Shown: in pieces, positions 1 through 9,991 of the stretch
How the letters are laid out: each line of letters opens with the position of its first letter
How positions within the stretch are numbered: the first letter of the stretch is position 1
Assembly (NCBI GenBank): GCA_003615045.1
Contig: ML014292.1
Location: forward strand, 1-36,777
DNA from: Caulochytrium protostelioides
Lineage: Eukaryota > Chytridiomycota > Caulochytriomycetes > Caulochytriales > Caulochytriaceae
Direction: 5' to 3'
DNA: 36,777 bases
Notes under the pieces: generated by a model
What the model saw: the letters and a program-made list of their open reading frames with translations, nothing else
The model's database searches: none
Told to the model about the DNA's origin: nothing
Program-made: the position numbers and the translations under genes

Positions 1-1089
1 GGTATGGCGTGCCTTCTGCAAACACTTAAATGACGTAGGGACTTCACCGCTGCTGTTTTGCCTGCCTGACACTCCGTGTCCAGGTGCGAGATCCACTTAC
101 CCAATTACTGTGAGGTCTTGAAACTCGCTCAACGCCGGCACCAGAGGATCGTGGTTCATTTGCTGTGGTGTAATTCTATCAACGGCAAGTTTGTAAATTA
201 TGCACCTCAGCGATATCGATGCCGCGTCGAACATTCGGCGCTATCTGGCCTTACTCGTCAGACTGGAGGCGCTGTGCCGCTACCCGGGCAAGCTCCACTG
301 CAGTCCGTGGTCGGGAAGCTCATCCGGAGATAAACTAAATGCCCTTCTGCCTCAGTGGGAAGTCCTAGGGGCACCATGGAGGGCATGACGTGCGCATCAT
401 GTCGTCTCAAGGGAGGGCGTTTATACACGAGCATACTGTCTGCGAGTAGCTGGATCGTCCGGAACATGTCGACCCGGATGGTTGGGAAAGTCGCAGAGCG
501 ACTGTTACCCTTTGCATTCCCTGTTCATCCAGGACGTCTGAACGGAGAGTTCGCCCCTGCTCCTTGGGGAAAAGTGGGATGCACCGTGAGCAAAGATCAA
601 GGCTTGCCCTCCATGGCCGCCCCGTCGGCTACGCGGTTCAGGAAATTTGATAAGCGCGCTGCGCCTCGGTACAGGCGCCGGAGCGCCCAGCGCGGCTTCT
701 CATATTCGATTCAAAACAAATCGTACGGCTCTACTCACACCACCAAGAAGGCGTGTTGCGCTGCGAGGACCGTGCCTTCGGTGCTGACCTCTGACAGCCG
801 CTGCAGGGGCTCCTTGAGTTTGCGCTACCACGTCTCTGTCCTCCTATAAGCTGCGGTGACACCGGTTTCCACATCATATTGTATCCGGGTCAGCTTCCAG
901 CTAACGGCGTGGCCGCCGGACCACTTCGCCATGTAGAAAATGCTGGTTCCGCCGGGTTATTCCCCATGATGCAGTGCTCATTCAAGCTGCCTGCCAGGCC
1001 TAGGCATCGACCAACCCAACAACAAATGAAAAAAAAAAGATACATAAAATATACGCACGTAAACGTCACAGGTCAGACTATACAGCCCG
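1..1089. other. Gene-free left flank of lower GC
   Basis: No frame in this stretch looks like a known protein. Sampled lines are close to 50-55% G+C, clearly lower than the 65-70% of most genes further right. Short open frames exist on both strands (for example 355-849 plus), but they show no domain, codon bias or family motif that I recognise. An A-rich patch near 1025-1050 sits just beyond the stop of the arrestin gene on the opposite strand and may belong to its 3' untranslated region. I see no tRNA, rRNA or transposon signature. Confidence 0.5.
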
Positions 1090-4000
1090 TCAGCCTGCTG
1101 GTGCAGCGGTCAGATGCAACGGCAGGGCGGGGGCCGTCGCGGGACGACGCACACCACGGCCTCCCGACGTCCCCATCATCGTGGACCGGCGGGTCTCGCC
1201 ACACAGATCCGACGAGCCCGGTGCCATCGGCGGTAGCATAGGCTGATGCGGGTGCGTGTAACTTACGCGCTGTGCGGACGGCGGGCGGCAGAGTACCGAC
1301 ATGGAGGGCGTCGGGGAAGACGACGACGATGTGGCAGCGGTCACGGCAGTCGCCCGTGACCACGGCGACAACGTGGTGCCCGTGCTGCTGGACCGGGCAG
1401 GCGACGTGTCCGCTGTCCGCGTCACGGCTGCCGGGGGCACTGTGACGGAGGATCCCCCATCGCCCATCGATCCGGCCGTGGGCCGCGATGCGGCATTGGC
1501 AGCCGACGACATGGCGGAAAGCAGAAGAGTCGCGAGGGGGCGACGCTCAGAGCTGGTGGTCGATGGCCGCAGCGGTGACGGAGGTGCCAGGATCGGTATC
1601 TGCATGCTGGAAGCCAGACTGGTGGTACTCGTGCTTCGCCGCGCACGATCCGGAAGATGACGATTCGCCAGCGTATCGGCTTGCGCAAAGTAGTCGATGG
1701 CCACGGCACCCCGTGCTTCGAAGGCCGGTGGGGGACTGGCCGGTGTCGGTAGCAAACGACCGACCTGATCTAGGATACCACGAACGGGACGGTGGAAGGG
1801 GCTGGGTGGCAGGGATCCCATTGGATGTGACAGGGTAGGGCTGAGGAGGGGTCGACGAGGGCGCAGCGAAGGGCCAAGCGATGACTCGCTGTCGGAAGAG
1901 GGGAACGGCGGTGGTGGAACATCCAATCCTAAGCTAGCGCCTGGTGGGAACGCGACGGGTGGCGCGTTCACCGCATCCTCAAAGCGAGGGAGAGGTTCCG
2001 CATCACTGGAATCGCGAAGACTACACAGCATGTCCACGGTCGTGTGGGTGATGGCCAGCAACTGAACCGGAACCGTGTGGACCAATGGCGGGCCCCGTCG
2101 CAAAACTAAAGAAAACTCGAGGTGATGGCTGATCGTGATGAGGGGACGAGGATGCTGAATCACGTGGCCATAAGAACCAGACGGGTTGCTCATGGCTTCT
2201 GAAAGGCTCGGCAGCAAGATCGTCTCATTTACCAGATCGTTAAAGGCGTTCGGGTGATCCGCCCGGCGGATATGCTTGAAGAGCGTCACTTTAGACGTCT
2301 CGCTGGTGTTGTAGACCCCGACATGCGGGTCTGTCGAGTTCGGCGGCGAAGCAAATTCAAGGGTACGAGTCTCAATAAGACGTACAACAAAGCGCTTCGG
2401 ACGCAAGCGCTTCGGCAAAGTAAGTCCCGTCGCGGCAGCGGCACGTGCCATCACCTCATATTCACGCGATATGCCATCAGACCGTGCTGATCCCATGGCC
2501 CCAAGCGGGGCCGGGACGCGCGCCACAAAGGAGTAGGCGAGACGCAAGGGATAGCCCGTCATCAAGACCGTTCGGTCGAGCATCACTTGAAACGAGATAG
2601 GCATCCCGCCTTGCTCATTGATGCGCAGCACCGTGTCCTGAAGATCAGCCGGCGCTGATGTCGATGCATCTTTGGTTCGCAGATGGCCGCATGCATGGGT
2701 AGGGATCTCCAACAGGGTTGGAGGGTCTAGCCGCAACAAGGCCTTGATAGGGTCAATTTGGAGGTCCGCTTCATGCAGTTCGCGGGCGTCAGCCGCCGTT
2801 TGGCCGGTGGCATTACCTAGTAAAGTGGACGATGAGGCGGCACTAGCACTGGCATCAGCGCCGGCCACCGGCGCCGTGGGGCTAACGATACCGATGGCGT
2901 CAAACCGATGGTATGGGTTCACAGTCATGGGGTCGTAGACGATATCGTGAATCTCACGCGAAGCAGGCCGCGTTGGTTCAGTGGAGCCAGCATTTGCCGA
3001 CGGTGTGCTCGAGGCCCCTGTGGCAGAAGCATCCACAAAGGCGCTTGTCGTACGAGATCCATGCGCGTGTGGTGTTATGGCTGACCCACTGTTTGAGCTG
3101 GGACCACTGGGTGCACCCGTGCTCGTACCAGCCACAGCGCCTGACATGGTCGGGCTGAGCAGGGACTCGACAATGGTACGACCCACGCGGTATGGAACGT
3201 GCAGCAGCGACGAGGCAGCCCGAATGGAGCGGAACCCACGACCACTCGGGCTACTGGACTCGCTTGGCGTTCCGGGACCCGTAGGCGTCGCAGAAGACGT
3301 CTCGCTCTCCATCGTTTCTACCCGCTCAGGGAGGATCTCGTTGATCGTGTTGGTGTTGTGATCAAGCGACGTAGCCGCGCTACGGCGGCGCGGCCGCAGA
3401 CGGTTGGATGCGAATTGGTAAAGCGACGACCGGCGGCGAAGCGAGGTGCTGCGTCCGCCAGCGGCAGGTGTTTGTGACGAAGACAGGTCTGCCGACAACG
3501 GAGACAAAGTCGCGTCGCTCCCAAAACGGCCCGCGGAAAGGGTGCTGGCACGACGCGGACGGCCGGCATCATCGTCTTGAGATGAAGGCGTCATGTTGCG
3601 AGCGGCGGCGAGACGCCGTGGCGACGTCGACGGGGCGATGGCTACCTGCGTCTCGGGCGATGCCACCAAGGCGTCCGCGTCGGAAACAGGCTGGATTCCC
3701 GAACCGTCACTCGACGAAGTCAAACGTGGACGTCCGGAGGGGTCCGAGTCGGCATCGGTCGGGCGGATAGGCATCAAAGGCAGTCGCACGGCATCAGCCC
3801 ACTGAGGCGCCCCGCTCCACAAGTTATACAGCTCGCGGAGCGTGACCATGGGTTTGAGCTCTTGCGGAATGCGGTGAATCGCAATATCGAGACGAAGCTG
3901 CTCAGTCGCGACACGGCGCTGGGACATGGGGATGTTGGGCACTGACATGTCGGTGATGGCCCCTTCGGCCTGCAAGTAGTAGCGAACGACGCCATTGAGT

Positions 4001-4377
4001 CGATCATTGCCGATCACTAGTACAGTCGGATCAATTTCGGGCGGTAGAATGTAGTCGAAATCAAAGTCACACCGCCCATGCGGCGCCAAGACGAGCGGAT
4101 CAGAGTGCTCCAGTAATGAATGGCGCGTCGCAACGAGTTCCTGAGTACAGTAATATGGCGGGCGTGGGCCGAGATAGATCTTGGACGTGGTCATCACCGA
4201 GCCTGGATTCAACTCGGTGGAAGCCTGGCCGCGCAACTCCAGGATGATCTTGGTGTAGGTCTTGGGTCGACTCGAAGTGTTGACTATCCGCAACCACCCT
4301 GAGAGCTTCACGGTGGTGGCGCCAGGAACGCCGGACAGCAGCTGCTGCCGATCCGGATTGGCGTGAATCTGAAGCAT
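1090..4377 (-). CDS. Alpha-arrestin (ART/ARRDC-like ubiquitin-ligase adaptor), 1095 aa
   Basis: Fungal alpha-arrestins recruit Rsp5/Nedd4-type ubiquitin ligases to membrane transporters and so direct endocytosis. The N-terminal arrestin sandwich spans roughly residues 12-175, with typical strands such as VKLSGWLRIVN and TKIILELRG and an extended strand near GVVRYYLQAEG. A long Ser/Thr/Pro/Ala-rich linker of about 370 residues follows. The C-terminal arrestin domain begins near residue 560 (TLLEIPTHACGHL) and runs to about 790, including ISFQVMLDRTVLMTGYPLRL. A disordered tail completes the protein. A PPYY motif lies at about residues 73-76 inside the N domain. After the C domain, where many family members carry LPxY, this protein has LPRFEDAV at about 795. 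The ATG at 4377 opens directly onto the arrestin fold, so no extension is needed. The gene is one exon and lower in GC than its right-hand neighbours. Family assignment is firm; the transporter target is unknown. Confidence 0.85.
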   Translation of the reverse strand: MLQIHANPDRQQLLSGVPGATTVKLSGWLRIVNTSSRPKTYTKIILELRGQASTELNPGSVMTTSKIYLGPRPPYYCTQELVATRHSLLEHSDPLVLAPHGRCDFDFDYILPPEIDPTVLVIGNDRLNGVVRYYLQAEGAITDMSVPNIPMSQRRVATEQLRLDIAIHRIPQELKPMVTLRELYNLWSGAPQWADAVRLPLMPIRPTDADSDPSGRPRLTSSSDGSGIQPVSDADALVASPETQVAIAPSTSPRRLAAARNMTPSSQDDDAGRPRRASTLSAGRFGSDATLSPLSADLSSSQTPAAGGRSTSLRRRSSLYQFASNRLRPRRRSAATSLDHNTNTINEILPERVETMESETSSATPTGPGTPSESSSPSGRGFRSIRAASSLLHVPYRVGRTIVESLLSPTMSGAVAGTSTGAPSGPSSNSGSAITPHAHGSRTTSAFVDASATGASSTPSANAGSTEPTRPASREIHDIVYDPMTVNPYHRFDAIGIVSPTAPVAGADASASAASSSTLLGNATGQTAADARELHEADLQIDPIKALLRLDPPTLLEIPTHACGHLRTKDASTSAPADLQDTVLRINEQGGMPISFQVMLDRTVLMTGYPLRLAYSFVARVPAPLGAMGSARSDGISREYEVMARAAAATGLTLPKRLRPKRFVVRLIETRTLEFASPPNSTDPHVGVYNTSETSKVTLFKHIRRADHPNAFNDLVNETILLPSLSEAMSNPSGSYGHVIQHPRPLITISHHLEFSLVLRRGPPLVHTVPVQLLAITHTTVDMLCSLRDSSDAEPLPRFEDAVNAPPVAFPPGASLGLDVPPPPFPSSDSESSLGPSLRPRRPLLSPTLSHPMGSLPPSPFHRPVRGILDQVGRLLPTPASPPPAFEARGAVAIDYFAQADTLANRHLPDRARRSTSTTSLASSMQIPILAPPSPLRPSTTSSERRPLATLLLSAMSSAANAASRPTAGSMGDGGSSVTVPPAAVTRTADTSPARSSSTGTTLSPWSRATAVTAATSSSSSPTPSMSVLCRPPSAQRVSYTHPHQPMLPPMAPGSSDLCGETRRSTMMGTSGGRGVRRPATAPALPLHLTAAPAG

Positions 4378-6590
4378 TGTAACCAGCCTGACTCGGTGTG
4401 ATCAAGGGGATTAGGAAAGACTGAAAAGACCGGGAAGCGATGTCCGACGGGGCTCTGTTTTGTAGGCGTTTCTCGTTTGCCTTGTTTTCCCTGTCTTTCC
4501 ACATCACCCGGCTGCACGGAAACGGAAAGGGGGGGTACCCGCAAAGTCGTACGAAACCTGATTGGAAGGCGCGAGCCTATCAGCAAGACAGCGACTGCCC
4601 GTATGAGCCGCAGGACCGCACGAGTGCAGACACAGAAAGACGAAAAAGAGGTCAACTGGTGATCAGAGATGACGGAGATTGGCAGCTTTGTGCGTTCGAA
4701 ATCAGCGCGTGCGTTATCGATCGGTGCGCGAACATGCGAGCATGCCCACGCACGCATAAATAAACCAACGAGCGCGCCAGTTCTCAGATCGCGTCGACGA
4801 TTAGCCTCATGGAGGCTAAGTGGGGAGCCTGGTCAGCACCAAGTGATCTCGACGAGTGAAAGAGAGACGCAAGCACCTCCACGGTAGAGCACAGTCTGAG
4901 TTCTCGCAGTCCGACTTGGGCAGATGCCAAACAAAAAGTCGCGGACACACAGTGGCAATTTGTCGATGGTCCGCGTGGTCGCTGTGAAATGAACAGGTCC
5001 GTGGGAATTAGCAAGAAGCTGAAATGGTATCAAACACAGCGTTAACAGGCGAGTGCAAAGCAGGAGTAGCGTGCCAGCACGCCCGACGACTCGAGTAAGT
5101 ATCCACGTGTCACGCAGGGTGAAGGGTGGTCGATGCGTCAAGTTACACTTGCGATGCTCGAGTACGCGGACAATGTCAGGGATCCGTGCTCAGACACTAA
5201 ATCCATGTGACGTTGTAGGCGTGACGGGCGAGCGATCCGTGCTACTGATTGCGTGAAGCCGTCCTCAGCGAACTTCGATAGTGCGTCGGATGAAGCCGTC
5301 GTCGTGTTCGGATCAAGGGGTATGACGTTCGGCTTGATGATGATCCGGAAGCCTTCGCCCCGTGCGCCGCGGGTGGCACCTTCCTTCTTCCACACGATCC
5401 GAAAGCGGAAAAGTCGGAGGCCGGGCGCGCCGAAAAAGGGGGGAAAGACGGACAAACAAACAAACCAGCTAACGCGGTGTGGCGCGCCAACGTTTCGCTT
5501 CGTTTCGTTTCACTTCGATTCGAAATGAGGAAAAAGTAATGACGACGGCAGAGCGTTTGTTGATGGCGGCTAAAGACGATCCAGCAGCAAACGAAAGTTA
5601 ACAGAATTGGGGGCGGTAGCGCCAGCGCCAGCGGCGAAGATGGTCGCACGGGTGCAAACGAGCGCCTCTCTAACACACAGCGCTGCAGCGGGCGGGAACG
5701 TGAGCAGGACCCAGGCGAGAGCCAACGCAGCCGTCGAGAAGCGCTGTATTCCCGCTCCTATCAACACGAGGTGTGCGGATCGCGAGCTTTAGTCCACGAG
5801 TGTGATGCGTCGATACGTGGCAGACAGACGTCGCTTGCAGAAAGTCAATGACGAGGGAAGCGAGATGGGTTTCACGGATAGTGGTATGAGGTTCAGATCC
5901 TAGCGACAAGGGTCAGGACGACAGGATTTGGTGGCGGACTCTCGCATGGAAGCCTCAGACCGGAAGGTGATTCCCCCAATTCTCGCGGGTGGCGACGGGA
6001 TGACGTGAGTGGTCAGCATGGCCTGCCGTCACCAGGTGAGACGCGGCGAGACACTCTCTTGACAGAGACGCGTTCGCGACAGCAGCAGGTGTGACGAGGT
6101 GGTTCGGCGGCCGTGCCGGCCGGGCAAGACAGACGTGACGACGTGTGCAGTGACATCCGCGGTGCGGTGCGATACGAGGCGATTCAGGGCGAGGACGTGA
6201 GCCCGGCGATGTCCGATCCCTGCTGTGCACGTCCGTGGCCGTGACGGCGGGGATGAGGTGAGTCATGGGCGACCGGCCTGTCCGCCACTGAAAGGCGCGT
6301 GCGTGACACCGTCGATGACGTAGGCGCCGAGCGGGCGGGTGGGTCGCGCAGGTGGACGGCGCGGTGAGCGTCGCGTGGCGCCGGTTGAGTCATGGTGGCT
6401 GATCCGCAGGCTGCCGTCGGGATCGGGGACGGCCGGGCCCGACGCGTGTGTCCGCAGGACGATCGATCGTGCTGCGAAGGATGGGGTTGTACGACCGTCC
6501 GATGGGCTCGTTGGCCCGATGGAGGGCTCGGGAGGGGCGATGGCGTCCGGCGCGGATGCGTCATTGGGACCGACGCCATCAGGGCCGACG

Positions 6591-6655
6591 TCACTCGACT
6601 CGACCCGAACCGACCCGACTCGACTCGACCCGACTCGACCCGACCGGCCGACCCG
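6591..6655. repeat. Degenerate GACTCGACCC-type decamer/pentamer repeat
   Basis: Imperfect tandem copies of CGACT/CGACC pentamers fill this stretch, forming about six decamer-like units. It lies outside any supported gene and ends shortly before a T tract. Confidence 0.75.
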
Positions 6656-6673
6656 TGTGTGTGCTTCCGAAGC

Positions 6674-6687
6674 TTTTTTTTTTTTTT
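6674..6687. repeat. T14 homopolymer
   Basis: An uninterrupted run of 14 T residues is followed by GATTTTTC. It may be a plain homopolymer or the A tail of an old retro-insertion on the minus strand. I saw no flanking target-site duplication. Confidence 0.8.
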
Positions 6688-7025
6688 GATTTTTCTTGGA
6701 CCGGTCGGGCCCGGACCCGCCCGCGACGACGCAGGCGCTCGGCGGCCGGATGAGACATCGACGCCGCGTGGTCCTCGGATCCTCGGTCCCCACGGGACAC
6801 GACTGGCCCTCGCCGTCAGCGATCGGCGCGGCGCGTGTCCGGCCCGCCACCCCTCCACGCCCAGCTCAAACGAGCCATGACGTCACGGGCTCGGCGCTTC
6901 CGCGACCCCCTCCGATCGGCTCCGAGAGGTATCCTTCCGTCGAGCGTCGCGTCGCGCCTCCGCAGGGATAATCGCGGGTCATCCACGTGACGGTGCCTGC
7001 CCCCAGACGCACACGTCCGTCCCCC

Positions 7026-7151
7026 TCACCCGTGTCCAGACGCCACCCCGCGAGCAGGGAATCCCAGTGGATCCACGCCATCGTCCTCGTCCTCGTCGCT
7101 CGTGAACTCGCTCGGCGCCTCCACGCGCTCGCATCCCCCCCGGCGTGGGGC
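7026..7151 (-). other. Acidic coding-like frame, possible 3' exon of the upstream gene
   Basis: On the minus strand, a frame entered after a CAG at 7152-7154 reads APRRGGCERVEAPSEF, then TSDEDEDDGVDPLGFPARG, and stops at 7026-7028. The Asp/Glu block and clean termination look more like a real protein tail than the Arg-rich shadow frames around it. It is not in frame with the 331-residue ORF that ends at 7339, so it would need splicing or a frameshift. I found no strong GT donor in the last 100 bases of that ORF. It could equally be chance. Confidence 0.2.
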
Positions 7152-7303
7152 CTGCGGTCTGCCGTCTTGACGACAAAGCGCACTCGGGCCGGTTCGCCGT
7201 CATGCGGTGGGCTGCTGAAGCTGGTATATACAAAAGGATCAGTCATCACCGGACGCGATGCCTGGCCTGCCCACGGGCGCGTCGCGGGCCCGCCGACGAC
7301 GTC

Positions 7304-7348
7304 GACGCGGGCCTCGACGCAGGCCTCGACGCAGGCCTCTACGCGGGC
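7304..7348. repeat. 12-bp tandem repeat spanning a stop codon
   Basis: Units of GACGCAGGCCTC occupy 7304-7315 (one variant base), 7316-7327 and 7328-7339, with a fourth partial copy beginning TACGCGGGC. On the minus strand each unit reads Ala-Ser-Arg-Pro. The first base of the fourth copy is T rather than G, which turns the in-frame TCG into the TAG stop of the neighbouring minus-strand ORF. Confidence 0.85.
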
Positions 7349-8334
7349 GGCGCGACCATAAACGTGCTCGCGACGTGCTCCCAGAGCGCCGTTTCGGCCT
7401 CGGCGGCTTCGGCGGCCTCGGCCTCGGCCTCGGCCTCGACCCCGTCCTCGCTGCCCGTCACGCCCGGCGGCACGGCCGAGCCGGCGGCCGGCGACGTGGC
7501 GGAGGCGCCCAGCCGCGGCGAGACGGCCCACGGCGGGCTGCCCAGCGCGTTCCCGAGCGCCGACCGGCTCGACGCGCCGCTCCAGGTCCGCGGCGACAGG
7601 CGGGCGATCGTGTCCGCGACGACCGGGTCGAGCGGCCACGCGGCCTGCGGACCCATCCGCCAGAGCGTCGGCGTCGGCGGCGCGCCGGTGGACGGCCGGC
7701 TGCCGGTGGGCGAGGCGGCGGCGGCCGACACCACCGCTTCGGCGGCCGTCTGGGGGGAGGAAGCGGGCCCGTGCGGCGCGGCCGCTGGCGGATGCGCGGC
7801 GGGGGCCTCGACCCCCGCCGCGGACTCCGACGCGCCTCCCAGCACGTGACCCTCGTGGATCGCGGCGAGGCCGCACGCCGTGCTCCACCGCGGATGGGGG
7901 TGCGTGGCGGTCGCCGGGGACGACGCCGTCGTGGGAGCGGCAGTGGGAGCGGCATCGGCATCGGCAGCGGCAGCAGCAGCCGTGGTCGTCGTCGTCGTCG
8001 AGGACGCCTCGTCCTGCGCGAGGGCCAGGTCGCCGAGGTCGCCGAGCGCCGAGTCGAAGTGCATCAGGGGTTTGGGCGGCATGCCCATGCCTGGAGCGGG
8101 GCCGACGGGCCGGGTCGTGGGACGGCGGTAGCGCCCGAGCGCCTGGTACGGGTCAGGGGCGGCATCGGCTCCCGCGGCCGGGGGGCCGGTCACGGTGATG
8201 TGCACCGATGGGCCGCCGGCGGCCCGCGGCGAGGCCGTGGTCGTCTCCGCCATCGGGGGCGAGCCCGACGGCGAGGCCGGGGCCACGGAGGCGGCCGCCG
8301 TCTGGGGAAGCGCGGCGCTCGAGGCGGTGGCCAT
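7339..8334 (-). CDS. Hypothetical low-complexity protein, 331 aa
   Basis: I do not recognise this protein. It is rich in Ala, Pro, Thr and Ser and predicted by eye to be mostly disordered. The least degenerate segments are around DPYQALGRYRRPTTRP and KPLMHFDSALGDLGDLALA (roughly residues 60-105), RWSTACGLAAIHEGHVLGG (mid-protein) and LDPVVADTIARLSPRTWSG. An EA-repeat segment precedes the last residues. The ATG at 8334 is chosen because the in-frame extension upstream begins only with a TTG and reads like untranslated sequence. A CACGTG sits 34 bp upstream of this ATG. The TAG stop arises in a 12-bp repeat; without it the frame would run to a TGA at 7246-7248. It may be truncated or lack a 3' exon. 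Coding status is supported mainly by the length of the frame and the patches of non-repetitive sequence. Confidence 0.5.
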   Translation of the reverse strand: MATASSAALPQTAAASVAPASPSGSPPMAETTTASPRAAGGPSVHITVTGPPAAGADAAPDPYQALGRYRRPTTRPVGPAPGMGMPPKPLMHFDSALGDLGDLALAQDEASSTTTTTTAAAAAADADAAPTAAPTTASSPATATHPHPRWSTACGLAAIHEGHVLGGASESAAGVEAPAAHPPAAAPHGPASSPQTAAEAVVSAAAASPTGSRPSTGAPPTPTLWRMGPQAAWPLDPVVADTIARLSPRTWSGASSRSALGNALGSPPWAVSPRLGASATSPAAGSAVPPGVTGSEDGVEAEAEAEAAEAAEAETALWEHVASTFMVAPPA

Positions 8335-9229
8335 GCTGCGAGTGAGGCCTGCCGAGGGGCGGCCTGCCACGTGATACGAACAGACAACGATCGCTGGAGC
8401 ACCCGGATCCGAGGTGGCGTGAGCGATCGGCGAGCGGCGAGCGGCGAGCCAGCCAAAGTAAAAGCGATGGGCAGTGTGGGCGACGGCGTCGTCGATTCCC
8501 GATGATGTGCGGCTGAAGTGTTCCTTGGCCAGGACGATCGGGGACTCCTCGTTTGGCCGAGCCAATGGCCCTTCCCGCCCGAGATCTCCGTCTTCTTATG
8601 CCGCGCGGCCGTGGCGATCCGCACGAGTGAGGCGTGCTGGAGGTATGGGGGTGTCGACGCGGCGGAGGGGGCGAAGCCGGCGGTGCCGGGCCACGGTCTC
8701 CCCTGGCCGCGTGGCCGTCGGCAGCGCCACGCATACCGCACCGACTGCGGTGAGCGTGAGCACCACAAGGGGATGGAGGGAAGCGGCGAGCGCTTCGAAG
8801 CGGATGGGCCATACCCGACGATGCCCGACAACGCCCGACGACGCCCGACGACGCTCCACGACGCCGTACGAGGCGCTGCAGCTGCAGTCCATCACGCGCC
8901 GCGGCGACCTGTCGGGGGGCGGTGGAGGGTGAAATGGTGGGGGAAAGGTCAGGCCTTCCCTGGCCCCAACGCCGTCCAATGTTGTCACTTTTCAGACGCC
9001 GCTCCGACCGGTGGCTAGAGATCCGCGGCCTCATCCGAAACCACGACGGGGAACGATCACCCCCCAAGTTGAAGAACGAGCAACACCCATCGGAGGATCC
9101 GATCTCGCCAGAAAACCCACAACGGAACCCGTTACCATCATCGTACACATCAGGGCGATCATCATCAGGCGATCGGAGTGGGTCGGAGTTGGCGAAGTTG
9201 TTCGCGGCTGCGATGTCTCGACCGGTTCC
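8335..9229. other. Intergenic region between unknown gene and kinesin 3' end
   Basis: No gene is supported here. A CACGTG at 8368-8373 is close upstream of the unknown gene. An imperfect CCCGACGACG-type repeat occupies about 8813-8866. The segment next to 9230 would hold the kinesin 3' untranslated region, but I could not place a canonical AATAAA signal on the minus strand. Confidence 0.5.
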
Positions 9230-9958
9230 TTACAGGAGGTGGAAGCGGCCGTTCCGCTTGCGGACGGACTTGGCCATGGCGGACGCTTCCGAGGACTGAC
9301 GCGCGGCCAGCGCTTCGTTCTGGTGGGTGAGCGTCTCGACCTGCAGCGCGAGCGTGGCGACCCGCTGCTGCCACGCGGTCGCCTCCCGCTGCCGCTGCTG
9401 CTCGCCCTGCTCGATGCGGTGGCGCAGGGTCGTCAGCGCCGTCGTCTGCAGCTGCGTCTTCCGCCACAGCTCACGCTCGCGCTCCGTCTCCAGCGCGTCC
9501 ACATCGAGCGGCAGCGCGCGCGACGGAGTCGACAACGACGACGCCACATCCGGCACAGGCGGCAGCGCCCGCGGCGCCCACGACGCCGACGCCGACGCCG
9601 ACGCCGTCTGGACCGACGCGGCGGCCGCTGCACGGCGCTCGAGAGCTTGCTCGATCTCCCACAGCGGGCCCGCAAACAAGGATGGGACGACGCCGTCGCG
9701 CGGCGAGCTCGTGCCAGCCCCCGGCCGCGCCGGCGATGACGCCATGGACGCGGTCGACAGCGCCGGCGGCGGCGGCGGCGGCGGGGCGGACAGCGCCAGC
9801 ATCGCCGACGACGGCGCCAGGGCGCCGGCGGCGTCAGCGGCGGCGGCCGCCTGCGTGGCCTGTTGGAGCGCCTGGGCGGTCAGAGACGTCCGCGAGGCGT
9901 GCCCGATGGAGGCCGCGCCGCCGCCGCGTAACGGCGGGCGCAGCGTTCCCGGCGGGGG

Positions 9959-9991
<33 letters not shown>

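Larger units (their letters stand above)
4378..7025. other. Intergenic region upstream of the arrestin gene
   Basis: This 2.6-kb stretch contains no convincing gene. The part next to the arrestin ATG (4378-4440) is pyrimidine-rich on the minus strand, as is common for leaders in this window. A single CACGTG lies at 5104-5109. From about 5.9 kb rightward the G+C content rises towards the level of the later genes. Short open frames at 5242-5676 and 6184-6858 (minus) are Arg/Pro/Ser-rich and resemble random translation of GC-rich DNA. Simple repeats are listed separately. Confidence 0.5.

Noticed and set aside
355-849. 164-codon plus-strand frame at the left edge
   Set aside because: No recognisable motif, mixed composition, no supporting promoter or neighbour. 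Could be chance in moderate-GC DNA.
5104-5109. Single CACGTG sites as specific regulatory elements
   Set aside because: At roughly 65% G+C this hexamer is expected about once per 3 kb, and several copies lie inside coding sequence. Only the inverted pairs were kept.
6184-6858. 224-codon minus-strand frame with Arg/Pro/Ser composition
   Set aside because: Contains the translated decamer repeat and the T14 run (as poly-Lys). No domain.
8335-8565. N-terminal extension of the unknown 331-residue protein beginning at TTG
   Set aside because: No ATG in the extension and it spans a likely promoter motif (CACGTG at 8368).
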